Source: Chitinivibrionales bacterium
Lineage (GTDB): Bacteria; Fibrobacterota; Chitinivibrionia; Chitinivibrionales; WJMI01
Length of the DNA: 15,096 nt
Reading direction: 5' to 3'
Assembly (NCBI GenBank): GCA_014729595.1
Contig: WJJU01000042.1
Span: forward strand, 1-15,096
Numbering within the stretch: the first letter of the stretch is position 1; every line of letters starts with the position of its first letter. The position numbers and the translations under genes were made by a program. Under the pieces are notes generated by a model, which was not told the DNA's origin, did no database searches, and saw nothing but the letters and a program-made list of their open reading frames with translations. Below, piece by piece: positions 1-6,834 of the stretch.

Positions 1-1395
1 ATTGACGTGGAAGTTGAGTGTGGGTATTATGTGGACAGTCTGAACGCTTCGGCAAAGGTAAATAGTGAGGAATTGGTTGTGCGGATCGGCGAGGATTCCT
101 CCGCGGTTCGCTTAGGTGCAACGGAAAGTCGGGGTGAAGTGTGGTTCGAGAAGGACGGCATGTGGGGTTTGGGGAGACTGGATCTTGGAATGAGTAGATT
201 TCGTGTCGCCCTTATGGATGCGGCTTTCACGGCTGAAACGGTTTCGGTTGGCGTACTGTCGTGGAAAGAGCCGACTGATGGGAGGTTTGAAACCAATGGG
301 ATGGAATGGGGAGGCGTTCAAATCCCACCTATACAGGGCGATTTTATTCTGAGTGCGGAAAAACTGGCCGTAGACGCCCGCTCGCGGCCTTTGCCGGAGG
401 CACAAGCGGAAATCATCGGAAGCATCAATTGGCGGGAGGGTGCACCTGCGGGGACATTCCGATTTACGATACCTTGGTTTGAGTTGAAGCACGATAATAT
501 TTTAAGTAAATGGATCCCCGTGCCGGCGAGCGATGTATTAACAGGGTTCTATACCGGAAAAAGCTATCTACAATGGGAACAGGGAAATCTGACGCAACGC
601 ATGAATGCCGTCGTTCGTGAAGGGAATTGGCGGCGCCCCGCGCAAAAGACCGGAATTTTAGGAATAAACGGCGCAGTAGTTTTGGAAAGTCTTGTCCCTC
701 CGCAAACGGCCGCGCCACAACGCTTGGTTTTTGATTCAGCTTATACAAGCGGTTTGGGTATCGGTAAAGGCGCTGTTGTCCTGTCGATGGGCGGTGTTGC
801 GCCGTTATTGCTGCAACTGGTGGAATGCTCATGGGCGGGAGGAACGCTGAAGGCGTATGGTGTAAAAATAATTCCGGAAAAAAAGGCGGCGGAGATGGTC
901 CTTCAATTCTCCGGTCAACAGTTGCAGGAACTCTTGGACATTTTTGAGTTCAAAGGGGCGAAAGCGACCGGGACCGTCAACGGACGTTTACCGGTAAATC
1001 TGGATTGGGGCAAACGGTTCAGCGTGTCTATAGGTGAAGGGTCACTGAAGGCGGGAATGGAGGGGGGAACGATACGTTTTACAAAAGAAACCGCCGAAGC
1101 GATCTTGGGAATCGGCAAAGAGGCCGGCGCGGAAGAGGATGAATTGGAAAAGCAGGTCAAAGTGTTGATGCGCAGAGCTTTGGAAGATATGGTGTATAGC
1201 GATTTGAGTGTCACCTTTATAAATGAGCCGGGTGAGGGAACGTTGGCAATCGTACACCTTGAAGGATACGGCCCCGCCGGAACCGAAGAAAACAGAATCC
1301 CAATCGGCAGTCTCGATGTAAGGATTCATGATATTGGAAAGATTATCGACAGCATCATTCGGGGAGGGGGCAAGGGAAGAATAGAGGTGCGGTAA
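1..1395 (+). CDS. ydbH: YdbH-like intermembrane lipid-transport bridge protein, 5' truncated
   Basis: The frame is open to the left window edge, so only the C-terminal 464 residues are visible; E. coli YdbH is nearly 900 residues. It shows the amphipathic beta-strand pattern of AsmA/TamB-like proteins. A family-type segment lies at about visible residues 310-365, with GTVNGRLPVNL followed by EGSLKAGMEGGTIRF. Established knowledge: YdbH is anchored in the inner membrane, spans the periplasm, and with the lipoprotein YnbE forms a bridge for lipid homeostasis of the outer membrane, redundantly with TamB and YhdP. The call rests on these segments and above all on the conserved gene order, with ynbE-like and ydbL-like genes directly downstream. 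A TTG/GTG start near position 7 would be an artefact of the window edge. An unspecified AsmA-like protein is the main alternative. Confidence 0.8.
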   Translation: MDVEVECGYYVDSLNASAKVNSEELVVRIGEDSSAVRLGATESRGEVWFEKDGMWGLGRLDLGMSRFRVALMDAAFTAETVSVGVLSWKEPTDGRFETNGMEWGGVQIPPIQGDFILSAEKLAVDARSRPLPEAQAEIIGSINWREGAPAGTFRFTIPWFELKHDNILSKWIPVPASDVLTGFYTGKSYLQWEQGNLTQRMNAVVREGNWRRPAQKTGILGINGAVVLESLVPPQTAAPQRLVFDSAYTSGLGIGKGAVVLSMGGVAPLLLQLVECSWAGGTLKAYGVKIIPEKKAAEMVLQFSGQQLQELLDIFEFKGAKATGTVNGRLPVNLDWGKRFSVSIGEGSLKAGMEGGTIRFTKETAEAILGIGKEAGAEEDELEKQVKVLMRRALEDMVYSDLSVTFINEPGEGTLAIVHLEGYGPAGTEENRIPIGSLDVRIHDIGKIIDSIIRGGGKGRIEVR

Positions 1396-1452
1396 AATCT
1401 TGCCGCGTACTGTTTCCACCTCTCTCCTCATAAGTAGAAAGGGGCGAACGCA

Positions 1453-1662
1453 ATGCAAAACCGGCCTGTAGTCATAGGGGTGGGATTTGCTTTTCTGCTG
1501 TTATCGTGCACACCGACGGTGAGGGTAAAGCATGAGGTCGAGCCCATTCATGTAACGGTTGATGTGTATGTGAAAGTGCAGAGAGAGCTCGAAGAGTTTT
1601 TTCAGTTCGAAGAGAAGCTAGAGAGTACGAAGGACGAGGGAGAGCAATCGTCAACTGATTAA
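1453..1662 (+). CDS. ynbE: YnbE-like small outer-membrane lipoprotein
   Basis: This encodes 69 residues. The N-terminus is a lipoprotein signal peptide with lipobox LLSC (Cys19), followed by TPTVRVKHEVEPIHVTVDVY. That matches the YnbE pattern of a short mature chain with a basic stretch, then alternating hydrophobic residues able to add a beta strand. The C-terminus is a charged helix (ELEEFFQFEEK). In E. coli, YnbE sits in the outer membrane and stacks onto the C-terminus of YdbH to complete the intermembrane bridge. The start has a purine-rich AGAAAGGGG upstream. It lies 57 nt after ydbH and 11 nt before ydbL, so the three are probably one operon. Confidence 0.85.
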   Translation: MQNRPVVIGVGFAFLLLSCTPTVRVKHEVEPIHVTVDVYVKVQRELEEFFQFEEKLESTKDEGEQSSTD

Positions 1663-1673
1663 GGAGTAAAATC

Positions 1674-2096
1674 ATGTGTGGATTGAAAGCAAATCGGTAT
1701 GTCCTTTTTTATGCCTTGCTTGCTGTTTTGCTCGGTCCCAGAGCCGGAGCAACGGCTCAAAGCAAGACCGAAATTCGGGAAAGTATGAAAGAACGCTATG
1801 CGGAGCTGCAGAAGAGGAAAACCCGGGGATCCGTCGGAGAAACGTACCGCGGCTATGTCGAATCCGTGACGGCGCAAGCGGCAAAGGACCAGGAGATTCA
1901 AGAATTGATTAAGGCGGAAAATGCGGACAGACGCGCGCTGTATGACATAATAGCAATGGATACGGGAACAACCGCCGAAGCCGTCGGGAGAATAAACGCG
2001 CAAAGAGTTTTCGACGACGCCGGGCCGGGAATTTACTTTAAGACTAAGGAAGGAACCTGGAAACAAAAAAAGGATATTTCCGAGTTAGAGCAATAG
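1674..2096 (+). CDS. ydbL: YdbL-like periplasmic protein (DUF1318 family)
   Basis: This encodes 140 residues with a signal peptide (hydrophobic YVLFYALLAVLL, likely cleavage near ATA-QS at residue 28). Family hallmarks are GSVGETYRGYVE (residues 52-63), the AENADRRALYDIIA helix, and RINAQRVFDDAGPGIYF with a W close to the end. These parallel E. coli YdbL (108 residues); this version has extra residues before the VGE motif. In E. coli, YdbL is a periplasmic partner that tunes YdbH-YnbE assembly. An AAGGAG ribosome binding site at 1661-1666 overlaps the ynbE stop codon and fixes the ATG. The frame stays open after the TAG stop (see 2097-2375). Confidence 0.88.
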   Translation: MCGLKANRYVLFYALLAVLLGPRAGATAQSKTEIRESMKERYAELQKRKTRGSVGETYRGYVESVTAQAAKDQEIQELIKAENADRRALYDIIAMDTGTTAEAVGRINAQRVFDDAGPGIYFKTKEGTWKQKKDISELEQ

Positions 2097-2375
2097 CACG
2101 CGGATTACGATTACCTCGTACACCGTGATGCGTTTAAACAGGCGCCGTCGGACGTGGGGAACATTTTAGAGCGAACGGTATGCTTGGGGATACGCACGCC
2201 GGAGGCGGAGAAGGCTTATGCGAAAGCATACTACGAAAGCATACTAAATAAGATACAAGATGGCCGGCGAAGCCATAAACATCCAGCTATGGTTCCAACA
2301 CTTTATGACCGGCGGGAAATGGCATGTCGCACTCGTGCTTTATCCTTCTATTACTCCGAGCAGGGTTGCAAATAA
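2097..2375 (+). pseudogene. Open frame in phase with ydbL after its stop; possible gene remnant
   Basis: After the ydbL TAG the same frame stays open for 92 codons and ends at TAA (2373-2375). There is no ATG start with a ribosome binding site; the earliest usable codon is GTG at 2154, with nothing resembling a Shine-Dalgarno before it. The peptide has a helix-like middle (TPEAEKAYAKAYYESILNKI) and a basic, Cys-containing tail ending FYYSEQGCK. I recognise no family. ydbL already ends where its family normally ends, so readthrough is not needed. It may be a decayed gene, a chance open frame or an unusual readthrough extension. The 3' end lies inside the left arm of the inverted repeat at 2327-2473. 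Confidence 0.25.
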
Positions 2376-2473
2376 TTGATGGCGTGTGACCTGACCTTTA
2401 GGTCTGGTTTTCCCTGGTTGGCCCCTTAACACAAATAGTGCTCGGAGTAATAAACGTAGGTCACGAGGTGCGA
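2327..2473. repeat. Imperfect inverted repeat, 36/35-nt arms
   Basis: The left arm is 2327-2362 and the right arm 2439-2473, separated by 76 nt. The inner 14 bases are perfectly complementary (TATTACTCCGAGCA at 2349-2362; TGCTCGGAGTAATA at 2439-2452). The outer parts match as TCGCAC-(C)TCGTG with a diverged middle. It lies between the convergent ydbL and the minus-strand lipoprotein gene. No transposase or target-site duplication is visible. Confidence 0.7.
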
Positions 2474-2484
2474 GCCTTCGCACC
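2467..2484. repeat. Perfect 7-bp hairpin
   Basis: GGTGCGA-GCCT-TCGCACC forms a 7-bp stem with a 4-nt loop. It overlaps the outer end of the right arm of the inverted repeat, so the two structures could be alternatives. No T-tract follows on the plus strand. It may help end convergent transcription, but this is not a clear intrinsic terminator. Confidence 0.5.
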
Positions 2485-2516
2485 AGGAATTAATTTCGGC
2501 AAAAATGATTGCGGTG

Positions 2517-2544
2517 GAAATGAGATAGACGAACCACTCATTTC
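2517..2544 (-). terminator. Weak candidate hairpin at the end of the minus-strand lipoprotein gene
   Basis: GAAATGAG (2517-2524) and CTCATTTC (2537-2544) form an 8-bp perfect stem around a 12-nt loop. It includes the stop codon at 2538-2540 of the minus-strand lipoprotein gene. On the minus strand a T5 run follows only about 12 nt after the stem, so terminator function is uncertain. Confidence 0.3.
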
Positions 2545-2933
2545 TCCGAGGGCTTTGCGCCAGATGGATAAACTTTAGGTAGCGGCGTCGTGGATCGCGC
2601 GTCGCGGCTGACCTCATCCGATGTGGCGGTATCCGTCGAATCGGCGCCTTCAAAGCCGTCAAAATTGTTGTACCGGCCGTCTTCACACGCACAGAAACCG
2701 GGGCCCCACACGCTTGACGCGACCGTGGTAACCATACGGGCGGCTCCGCCGGCCACCAATGAAGTCATCGCCCCCTGAACGGTCGCAAAAGGCGGTATCG
2801 TGCTGGGCCCGGTGATCGTATTACCCACAATAGTTCTTGCCGCGGTTCTGCGGATTACTGAAAAACCAAGGCATCCGGGCATAAGAAACGATAGAGTAAA
2901 GCATATTGTGACAATGAGAATGTTTCGGGACAT
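2538..2933 (-). CDS. Small lipoprotein of unknown function
   Basis: This encodes 131 residues. The N-terminus has a short basic start, a hydrophobic core (ILIVTICFTLSFLM) and a lipobox-like LMPGC with Cys21, so the mature protein is probably lipidated. The mature part is rich in Thr, Ala, Gly and Val, with an alternating pattern around GNTITGPSTIPPFATVQGAM. A CxC pair (GPGFCACEDGRYNN) follows, then an acidic then basic disordered tail. I recognise no family. The start is secured by AAGGAG on the minus strand (plus positions 2940-2945), 6 nt before ATG. A canonical sigma-54 promoter lies upstream at 3128-3142, giving a leader of about 180 nt. The gene diverges from the Omp85-barrel/kinase-like pair and may be co-regulated with it. 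Confidence 0.7.
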   Translation of the reverse strand: MSRNILIVTICFTLSFLMPGCLGFSVIRRTAARTIVGNTITGPSTIPPFATVQGAMTSLVAGGAARMVTTVASSVWGPGFCACEDGRYNNFDGFEGADSTDTATSDEVSRDARSTTPLPKVYPSGAKPSEK

Positions 2934-3127
2934 ACTACTCTCCTTACTTAAACAATCCTCGATCTAAAGTGCATTTTACCGACGGTAATTGTCAAAATAG
3001 CCTAAAACTATTTGCTTTCGCGGTTTTTAACGGTACTATACCGGCTTTTGTCGAAATGGCGTTAAGAAAAAGTCTATTCTGAGCGGCAACTACCCATCGG
3101 AACAATGCATGCGTACTTGAATTGTTT

Positions 3128-3142
3128 GCAACAGACGTGCCA
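3128..3142 (-). promoter_or_regulatory. Sigma-54 promoter driving the minus-strand lipoprotein
   Basis: On the minus strand the sequence reads TGGCACGTCTGTTGC: the full -24 (TGGCAC) and -12 (TTGC, followed by A) consensus, with GG and GC exactly 10 nt apart. The expected start of transcription is near 3116, about 183 nt before the ATG at 2933. It is intergenic and correctly oriented. Confidence 0.85.
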
Positions 3143-3162
3143 TAAAGGATCCGCTGTTGTTC

Positions 3163-3203
3163 ATGTACTTTCTTAGTGTACATTACTTAATGTTAAAATG
3201 TAC
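3163..3203. promoter_or_regulatory. Candidate activator-binding repeats between divergent sigma-54 promoters
   Basis: ATGTAC (3163-3168) and GTACAT (3178-3183) form a perfect 6-bp inverted repeat with a 9-nt spacer. A third copy, ATGTAC, is at 3198-3203. The cluster lies between the -24 elements of the two divergent sigma-54 promoters, about 50-100 bp upstream of each predicted start. This is a plausible place for an enhancer-binding protein, but the role is inferred. Confidence 0.45.
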
Positions 3204-3233
3204 CGGCGAATAGAACGCAGGGCAAGCCGTATT

Positions 3234-3248
3234 TGGCACTATAGTTGC
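3234..3248 (+). promoter_or_regulatory. Sigma-54 promoter upstream of the Omp85-barrel/kinase-like pair
   Basis: TGGCACTATAGTTGC has exact -24 and -12 elements with GG and GC 10 nt apart. The expected transcription start is near 3260, leaving about 367 nt before the first ATG of the barrel gene. The leader 3260-3626 holds only short open frames (one, GC-rich, ends at 3623 just before the barrel start) and no recognisable RNA family. It may be a long leader or contain a small RNA. Confidence 0.82.
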
Positions 3249-3626
3249 GCCTCATGATTCGCCTGCAGTTGCGCCGCTTCTCTCGGTAAATGAAACATAT
3301 GGAAACCGTCTCATAAATACGGATTCCGGCAAGCGGGACAGCGGTGCGCGACGGGGCCGGGAATGAGGGGCGAGAGCACAAGAGACATAAAGGTTTGATC
3401 CCCTATAAATCGTTTTCCTTATGCTCCAAAACGGCAGTAACACTGAGGCGCAGGTCGACCATTTGTAACGATTGAGCGGCGATACGGAGCCCGTGGTTGG
3501 GCGGAGATCCCGCTTGTGGAACGAAGGCGGCCCGCCGGGCGCCACCATGACGGGGGAGGCGTGAGCAGGATGGTCTCGTCCCGCCCGATGGGCCGGCGCG
3601 AGTATTTCAGAGATGACATCTAGTGA

Positions 3627-4997
3627 ATGAGAGAACCTATGAGGCGGATGCGTTTGTTACACCGGTATATTTGTGACCAATGCATTTGTGGTGCCCGTCA
3701 TACGTTGAGCCTTCGGCGATTTTGTTTCATCACTTTGGGCATAATGCTTCCGGCGGTTACATCCTATGCCCGACAGTCCGATACGGCGATTCTTGTTGAT
3801 TCGATTCCATTCCCTGAAGTACGAAGGGCTCGTGAACCGTGGGAGTATGTTCTTTCGGTCCCCGGTTGGTTGATTGGCGCTCCCTTTATAATAACTACCG
3901 AGGCAATAGCCGGCACCTACCGTTTTTTACACCGTCAAGAAACTCTTCAACGAATCCTCTCCCTGATATTTGTCGTGGAGGATACTACGGTGATTCTTGC
4001 GCCGGCATATTCTTCACGCACGGGATTAGGGGTGAGCTACCGAAAAAAGGGGATATGGAGGGACGCTTCCGAACTCGAGATTACAGGAACATACGGGACG
4101 CGGAATCGACATGGATTTGAATTGTCTATGAACAACACCTTTCCTTTTGCGTTACCCATGAACTATAGTATCGGCGTGGATTATGAATATATCCCCGATC
4201 GATCGTTTTTCGGCATAGGTCCGGATAATGCCGAGGATGACGAAACCAGATTCGGTCTTGCGACAATCGATTCGGAGTTGATGACTGCGGCGGCGCCGAA
4301 AGACTATTTGCGTACGGCAGCGGGTATTCAATTTGATAAGGTGTTCATATTTGAAAGTAAGCACGAAGATGAACCGGCTACGCAAGAAGTTTTCGATACC
4401 GACCGGTTGCCGGGATTCAAGAGTGGGGGCTTGTTTCTGGGACCGGGTGTTGGCCTTGAGTTGGATTTTCGGGCTAATAGGCATCGACCCACGGGCGGGC
4501 TGTGGGTGGTGATTGGTGGTGCGCTTGTATGGGAGCTGACGGGAGAGCGGCTTAGTTACTGGACAACAGGCACCGACATGCGCCTTTATTTAGCGGCGCC
4601 GTGGTTTGGGGACCGTGTATTTGTTCTTCGCTCCGCTTATGCGACCGTTCACGGCCTTGGCGGCGGTAGTGTACCGTTATTCGCGCTTAGCAAGTTCAGC
4701 GGAGAAGGTACCGTGAGAGGATATACGACCGCGCGATTCAGGGATAATGAAATGCTCATTCTTTCCGCGGAATACCGGTACCTTATATGGGAAAATGTGC
4801 TGTCCAAGGTGGATGCCGTTGCTTTTGTTGATGCGGGACAGGTGCAAGAGCACATATTCGCCGGCGCGAAATGGGACGATTTTCGGCTTGGGGTGGGCGG
4901 GGGGCTGCGGATTCACGATGACCAAGTTTATTTAGGAAGCATAATGGCGGCTTTCGGCAAGGATGAATTCCGATTGACTGTTGATGTGGGATGGTAA
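3627..4997 (+). CDS. Omp85/surface-antigen (D15)-type outer-membrane barrel without POTRA domains
   Basis: This encodes 456 residues. A signal-peptide core (FCFITLGIMLPAVTSYA, residues 32-48) follows an unusually long basic N-region. True translation may therefore begin later, at Met5, Met8 or a TTG at 3705, and none has a strong ribosome binding site. Residues 120-456 form a barrel: GLGVSYR, FFGIGPDN (194-201), the Omp85 loop-6 signature VRGY (363-366), AFVDAGQV near 399-406, and a C-terminal strand FRLTVDVGW with a final aromatic residue. No POTRA repeat is seen, unlike BamA or TamA. Function is unknown; short Omp85-like barrels are often annotated as BamA/TamA family. The stop overlaps the ATG of the downstream kinase-like gene (4991-4997), implying translational coupling. 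Confidence 0.8.
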   Translation: MREPMRRMRLLHRYICDQCICGARHTLSLRRFCFITLGIMLPAVTSYARQSDTAILVDSIPFPEVRRAREPWEYVLSVPGWLIGAPFIITTEAIAGTYRFLHRQETLQRILSLIFVVEDTTVILAPAYSSRTGLGVSYRKKGIWRDASELEITGTYGTRNRHGFELSMNNTFPFALPMNYSIGVDYEYIPDRSFFGIGPDNAEDDETRFGLATIDSELMTAAAPKDYLRTAAGIQFDKVFIFESKHEDEPATQEVFDTDRLPGFKSGGLFLGPGVGLELDFRANRHRPTGGLWVVIGGALVWELTGERLSYWTTGTDMRLYLAAPWFGDRVFVLRSAYATVHGLGGGSVPLFALSKFSGEGTVRGYTTARFRDNEMLILSAEYRYLIWENVLSKVDAVAFVDAGQVQEHIFAGAKWDDFRLGVGGGLRIHDDQVYLGSIMAAFGKDEFRLTVDVGW

Positions 4998-6718
4998 GGT
5001 CGGCACCTTCGAATCATTGCCGGGAAAACTGCATAAAGCTCAAAATGAATATTCCAACGGCAATAGTATTGTTAATGATTGCATCGGTGAACGTGACGGC
5101 AAACTGTAAGCCTTGTACGTTTCTTGGAACGGATTCCATACCAAGCGATAATCGCCATATCCCCATGCCTGAGCCCCTCGATCATCACGTGCCGTCAACA
5201 AACATTAAAAGAATTGCCAATGCCACTCTTCTTCGCCGTTTCGACTTAGGGCGCGGTGTACGGCTTGCGACGGGGAATCCATATAAAGCATTGAATACCG
5301 ATGCGATGGGAGAAGTGCCGAACTCAAGCTGGTTCGAAAATAGGAACGGAAAAAAACGGATGACGGTCGAGGAGATTGCCCGAGGACCCAACAGCGTCGG
5401 TGGACCCGATACTACTGGAACCTGGACCATCTTTCGGGCCAAGAACGAGGGTGATTCACCGGGTTTTCACATAATCGACGACCGAGGAGAACGGTATGTA
5501 ATTAAGCTTGATCCAAGAGGGTTTCCCGAATTGGCATCCGGGGCGGAGGTGATCAGCACGAAAATAATGTACGCTGCGGGGTATCGAGTTCCGGAAAACT
5601 ACGTCACGGAGTTCGATCCAAACATCGTGAAGCTTCCGGAAAAGGATATAATGATTGAGGGACGATGGGGAAGAGAGCGTCCCATGACCGCTGAAGATCT
5701 TCAAAATGTTTTCGATCTTTCCCATGCCTTTGCTAACGGTAAAGTGCGGGGAGTCGCCAGTAGATATATCGAGGGTAAAGCGCTGGGCGGGTGGAAGCTT
5801 AAAGGAACGCGACCTGACGACCCCAACGATTTCATCCCCCATGAGCATCGACGTGAAATACGCGGGTTGCGGGTGGTAGCTTCCTGGATCAATCATTATG
5901 ACATTAATTACGGTAATACTTTCGATACCTATGTAACCGTCGACGGTAAAAGCTATGTACGACACTACCTAATTGACTTTGGCGGGACATTGGGCGCAAG
6001 CACCGACGGGCCCATGCCGCGTTTGTACGGCCATGAATATTTTTTCGATATGTGGAGGGTGCTGACGAGAATCGCGACACTTGGTGCTTACTACCCGCTT
6101 TACGAAAGGTGGGATACCATTGCTTATCCGGCCGCGGGAACGTGGGAAGCGCGGACATTTAAGCCGGCCGAGTATCGGTTCCTCTATCCAAGCCTCGCTT
6201 TCGATAACCTTACCGATGGGGACGGGTACTGGGCGGCGCGAATAGTAATGTCGTTTTCGGATAAGCAACTATACGCGGCGGCGGCCGAAGGCCAATACCG
6301 CGACCCGACGGTTGCCGCCCATATTGCCGAAATTCTGGTACGTCGGCGTGACAAAATCGGACGCCGGTATTACTCGCAAGTCAACCCTCTGGACGAGTTT
6401 AAATTGCATCGGTTGAGCGGCGGAGACTATGAGCTTAGTTTCAAGGACAGAGCGATAGTCGACGGTCTCGAGGCCCCGGAAGGGGCCATGTATAGCTACG
6501 CGATCAACTTACTGAATGGCTGTCCAATTTGTACGTCGGCGGTAAAAACGAAGACTCGTCTTAGCCTTCCCGCGCTCGAAATGCCTTCCATTGCGGATAC
6601 GTATGCGATTGTGAAAATCAGGACTGTTCGAGACGGTGAACGAATCAGCCCCCTCCTGTGCGTTTACCTGCGTCGTGAGGTCGACGGTTCGCTTACCCTG
6701 GCCGGGCTTAGTCGCTGA
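4991..6718 (+). CDS. Exported protein with kinase-fold hallmarks (HipA/PI3-4K-like), function unknown
   Basis: This encodes 575 residues from ATG 4991, which overlaps the previous stop. An internal ATG at 5045 gives a neater signal peptide (MNIPTAIVLLMIASVNVTA). Seen: IIDDRGERYVIKLDP with Lys172, then SGAEVISTKIMYAAGYRVP with Glu186 (candidate ATP-binding Lys and helix-C Glu), then NHYDINYGNT with Asp304 and Asn309 in D-x4-N spacing, and HYLIDFGGTLG with Asp329-Phe-Gly (DFG). This order matches protein-kinase-like folds; the G-x-x-VPE pattern after helix C resembles HipA. The C-terminal region has conserved-looking aromatic and acidic motifs (DGYWAARIV, RRRDKIGRRYY). Exported kinase-like proteins of this sort are usually annotated hypothetical. 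Activity and substrate are unknown. Coupling to an outer-membrane barrel suggests a periplasmic or surface role. Confidence 0.6.
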   Translation: MVRSAPSNHCRENCIKLKMNIPTAIVLLMIASVNVTANCKPCTFLGTDSIPSDNRHIPMPEPLDHHVPSTNIKRIANATLLRRFDLGRGVRLATGNPYKALNTDAMGEVPNSSWFENRNGKKRMTVEEIARGPNSVGGPDTTGTWTIFRAKNEGDSPGFHIIDDRGERYVIKLDPRGFPELASGAEVISTKIMYAAGYRVPENYVTEFDPNIVKLPEKDIMIEGRWGRERPMTAEDLQNVFDLSHAFANGKVRGVASRYIEGKALGGWKLKGTRPDDPNDFIPHEHRREIRGLRVVASWINHYDINYGNTFDTYVTVDGKSYVRHYLIDFGGTLGASTDGPMPRLYGHEYFFDMWRVLTRIATLGAYYPLYERWDTIAYPAAGTWEARTFKPAEYRFLYPSLAFDNLTDGDGYWAARIVMSFSDKQLYAAAAEGQYRDPTVAAHIAEILVRRRDKIGRRYYSQVNPLDEFKLHRLSGGDYELSFKDRAIVDGLEAPEGAMYSYAINLLNGCPICTSAVKTKTRLSLPALEMPSIADTYAIVKIRTVRDGERISPLLCVYLRREVDGSLTLAGLSR

Positions 6719-6746
6719 CGTCTCGAAACAAAAAACCTACCATTTC

Positions 6747-6765
6747 AAAACCGGACTATGTCCGG
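6747..6765 (-). terminator. Intrinsic terminator-like hairpin for the S41 protease gene
   Basis: On the minus strand CCGGAC-ATA-GTCCGG (plus 6751-6765) is followed at once by TTTT, with a further T-rich stretch at plus 6731-6736. It lies 70 nt after the S41 stop codon. On the plus strand the hairpin is not followed by T residues, so it mainly suits the minus-strand transcript. Confidence 0.55.
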
Positions 6766-6834
6766 GCGGTTCACGAGCTTTCGTTCCCGACGCTACTTAA
6801 AGGCGATACCGAACTAACAAGGAGCGGAAACCGA

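Noticed and set aside
2327..2473. Integron attC site
   Set aside because: The arms lack the RYYYAAC and GTTRRRY core sites, and no integrase or cassette array is present.
6751..6765. Terminator for the plus-strand kinase-like gene
   Set aside because: The stem is not followed by T residues on the plus strand; only the minus-strand orientation has a T-tract.
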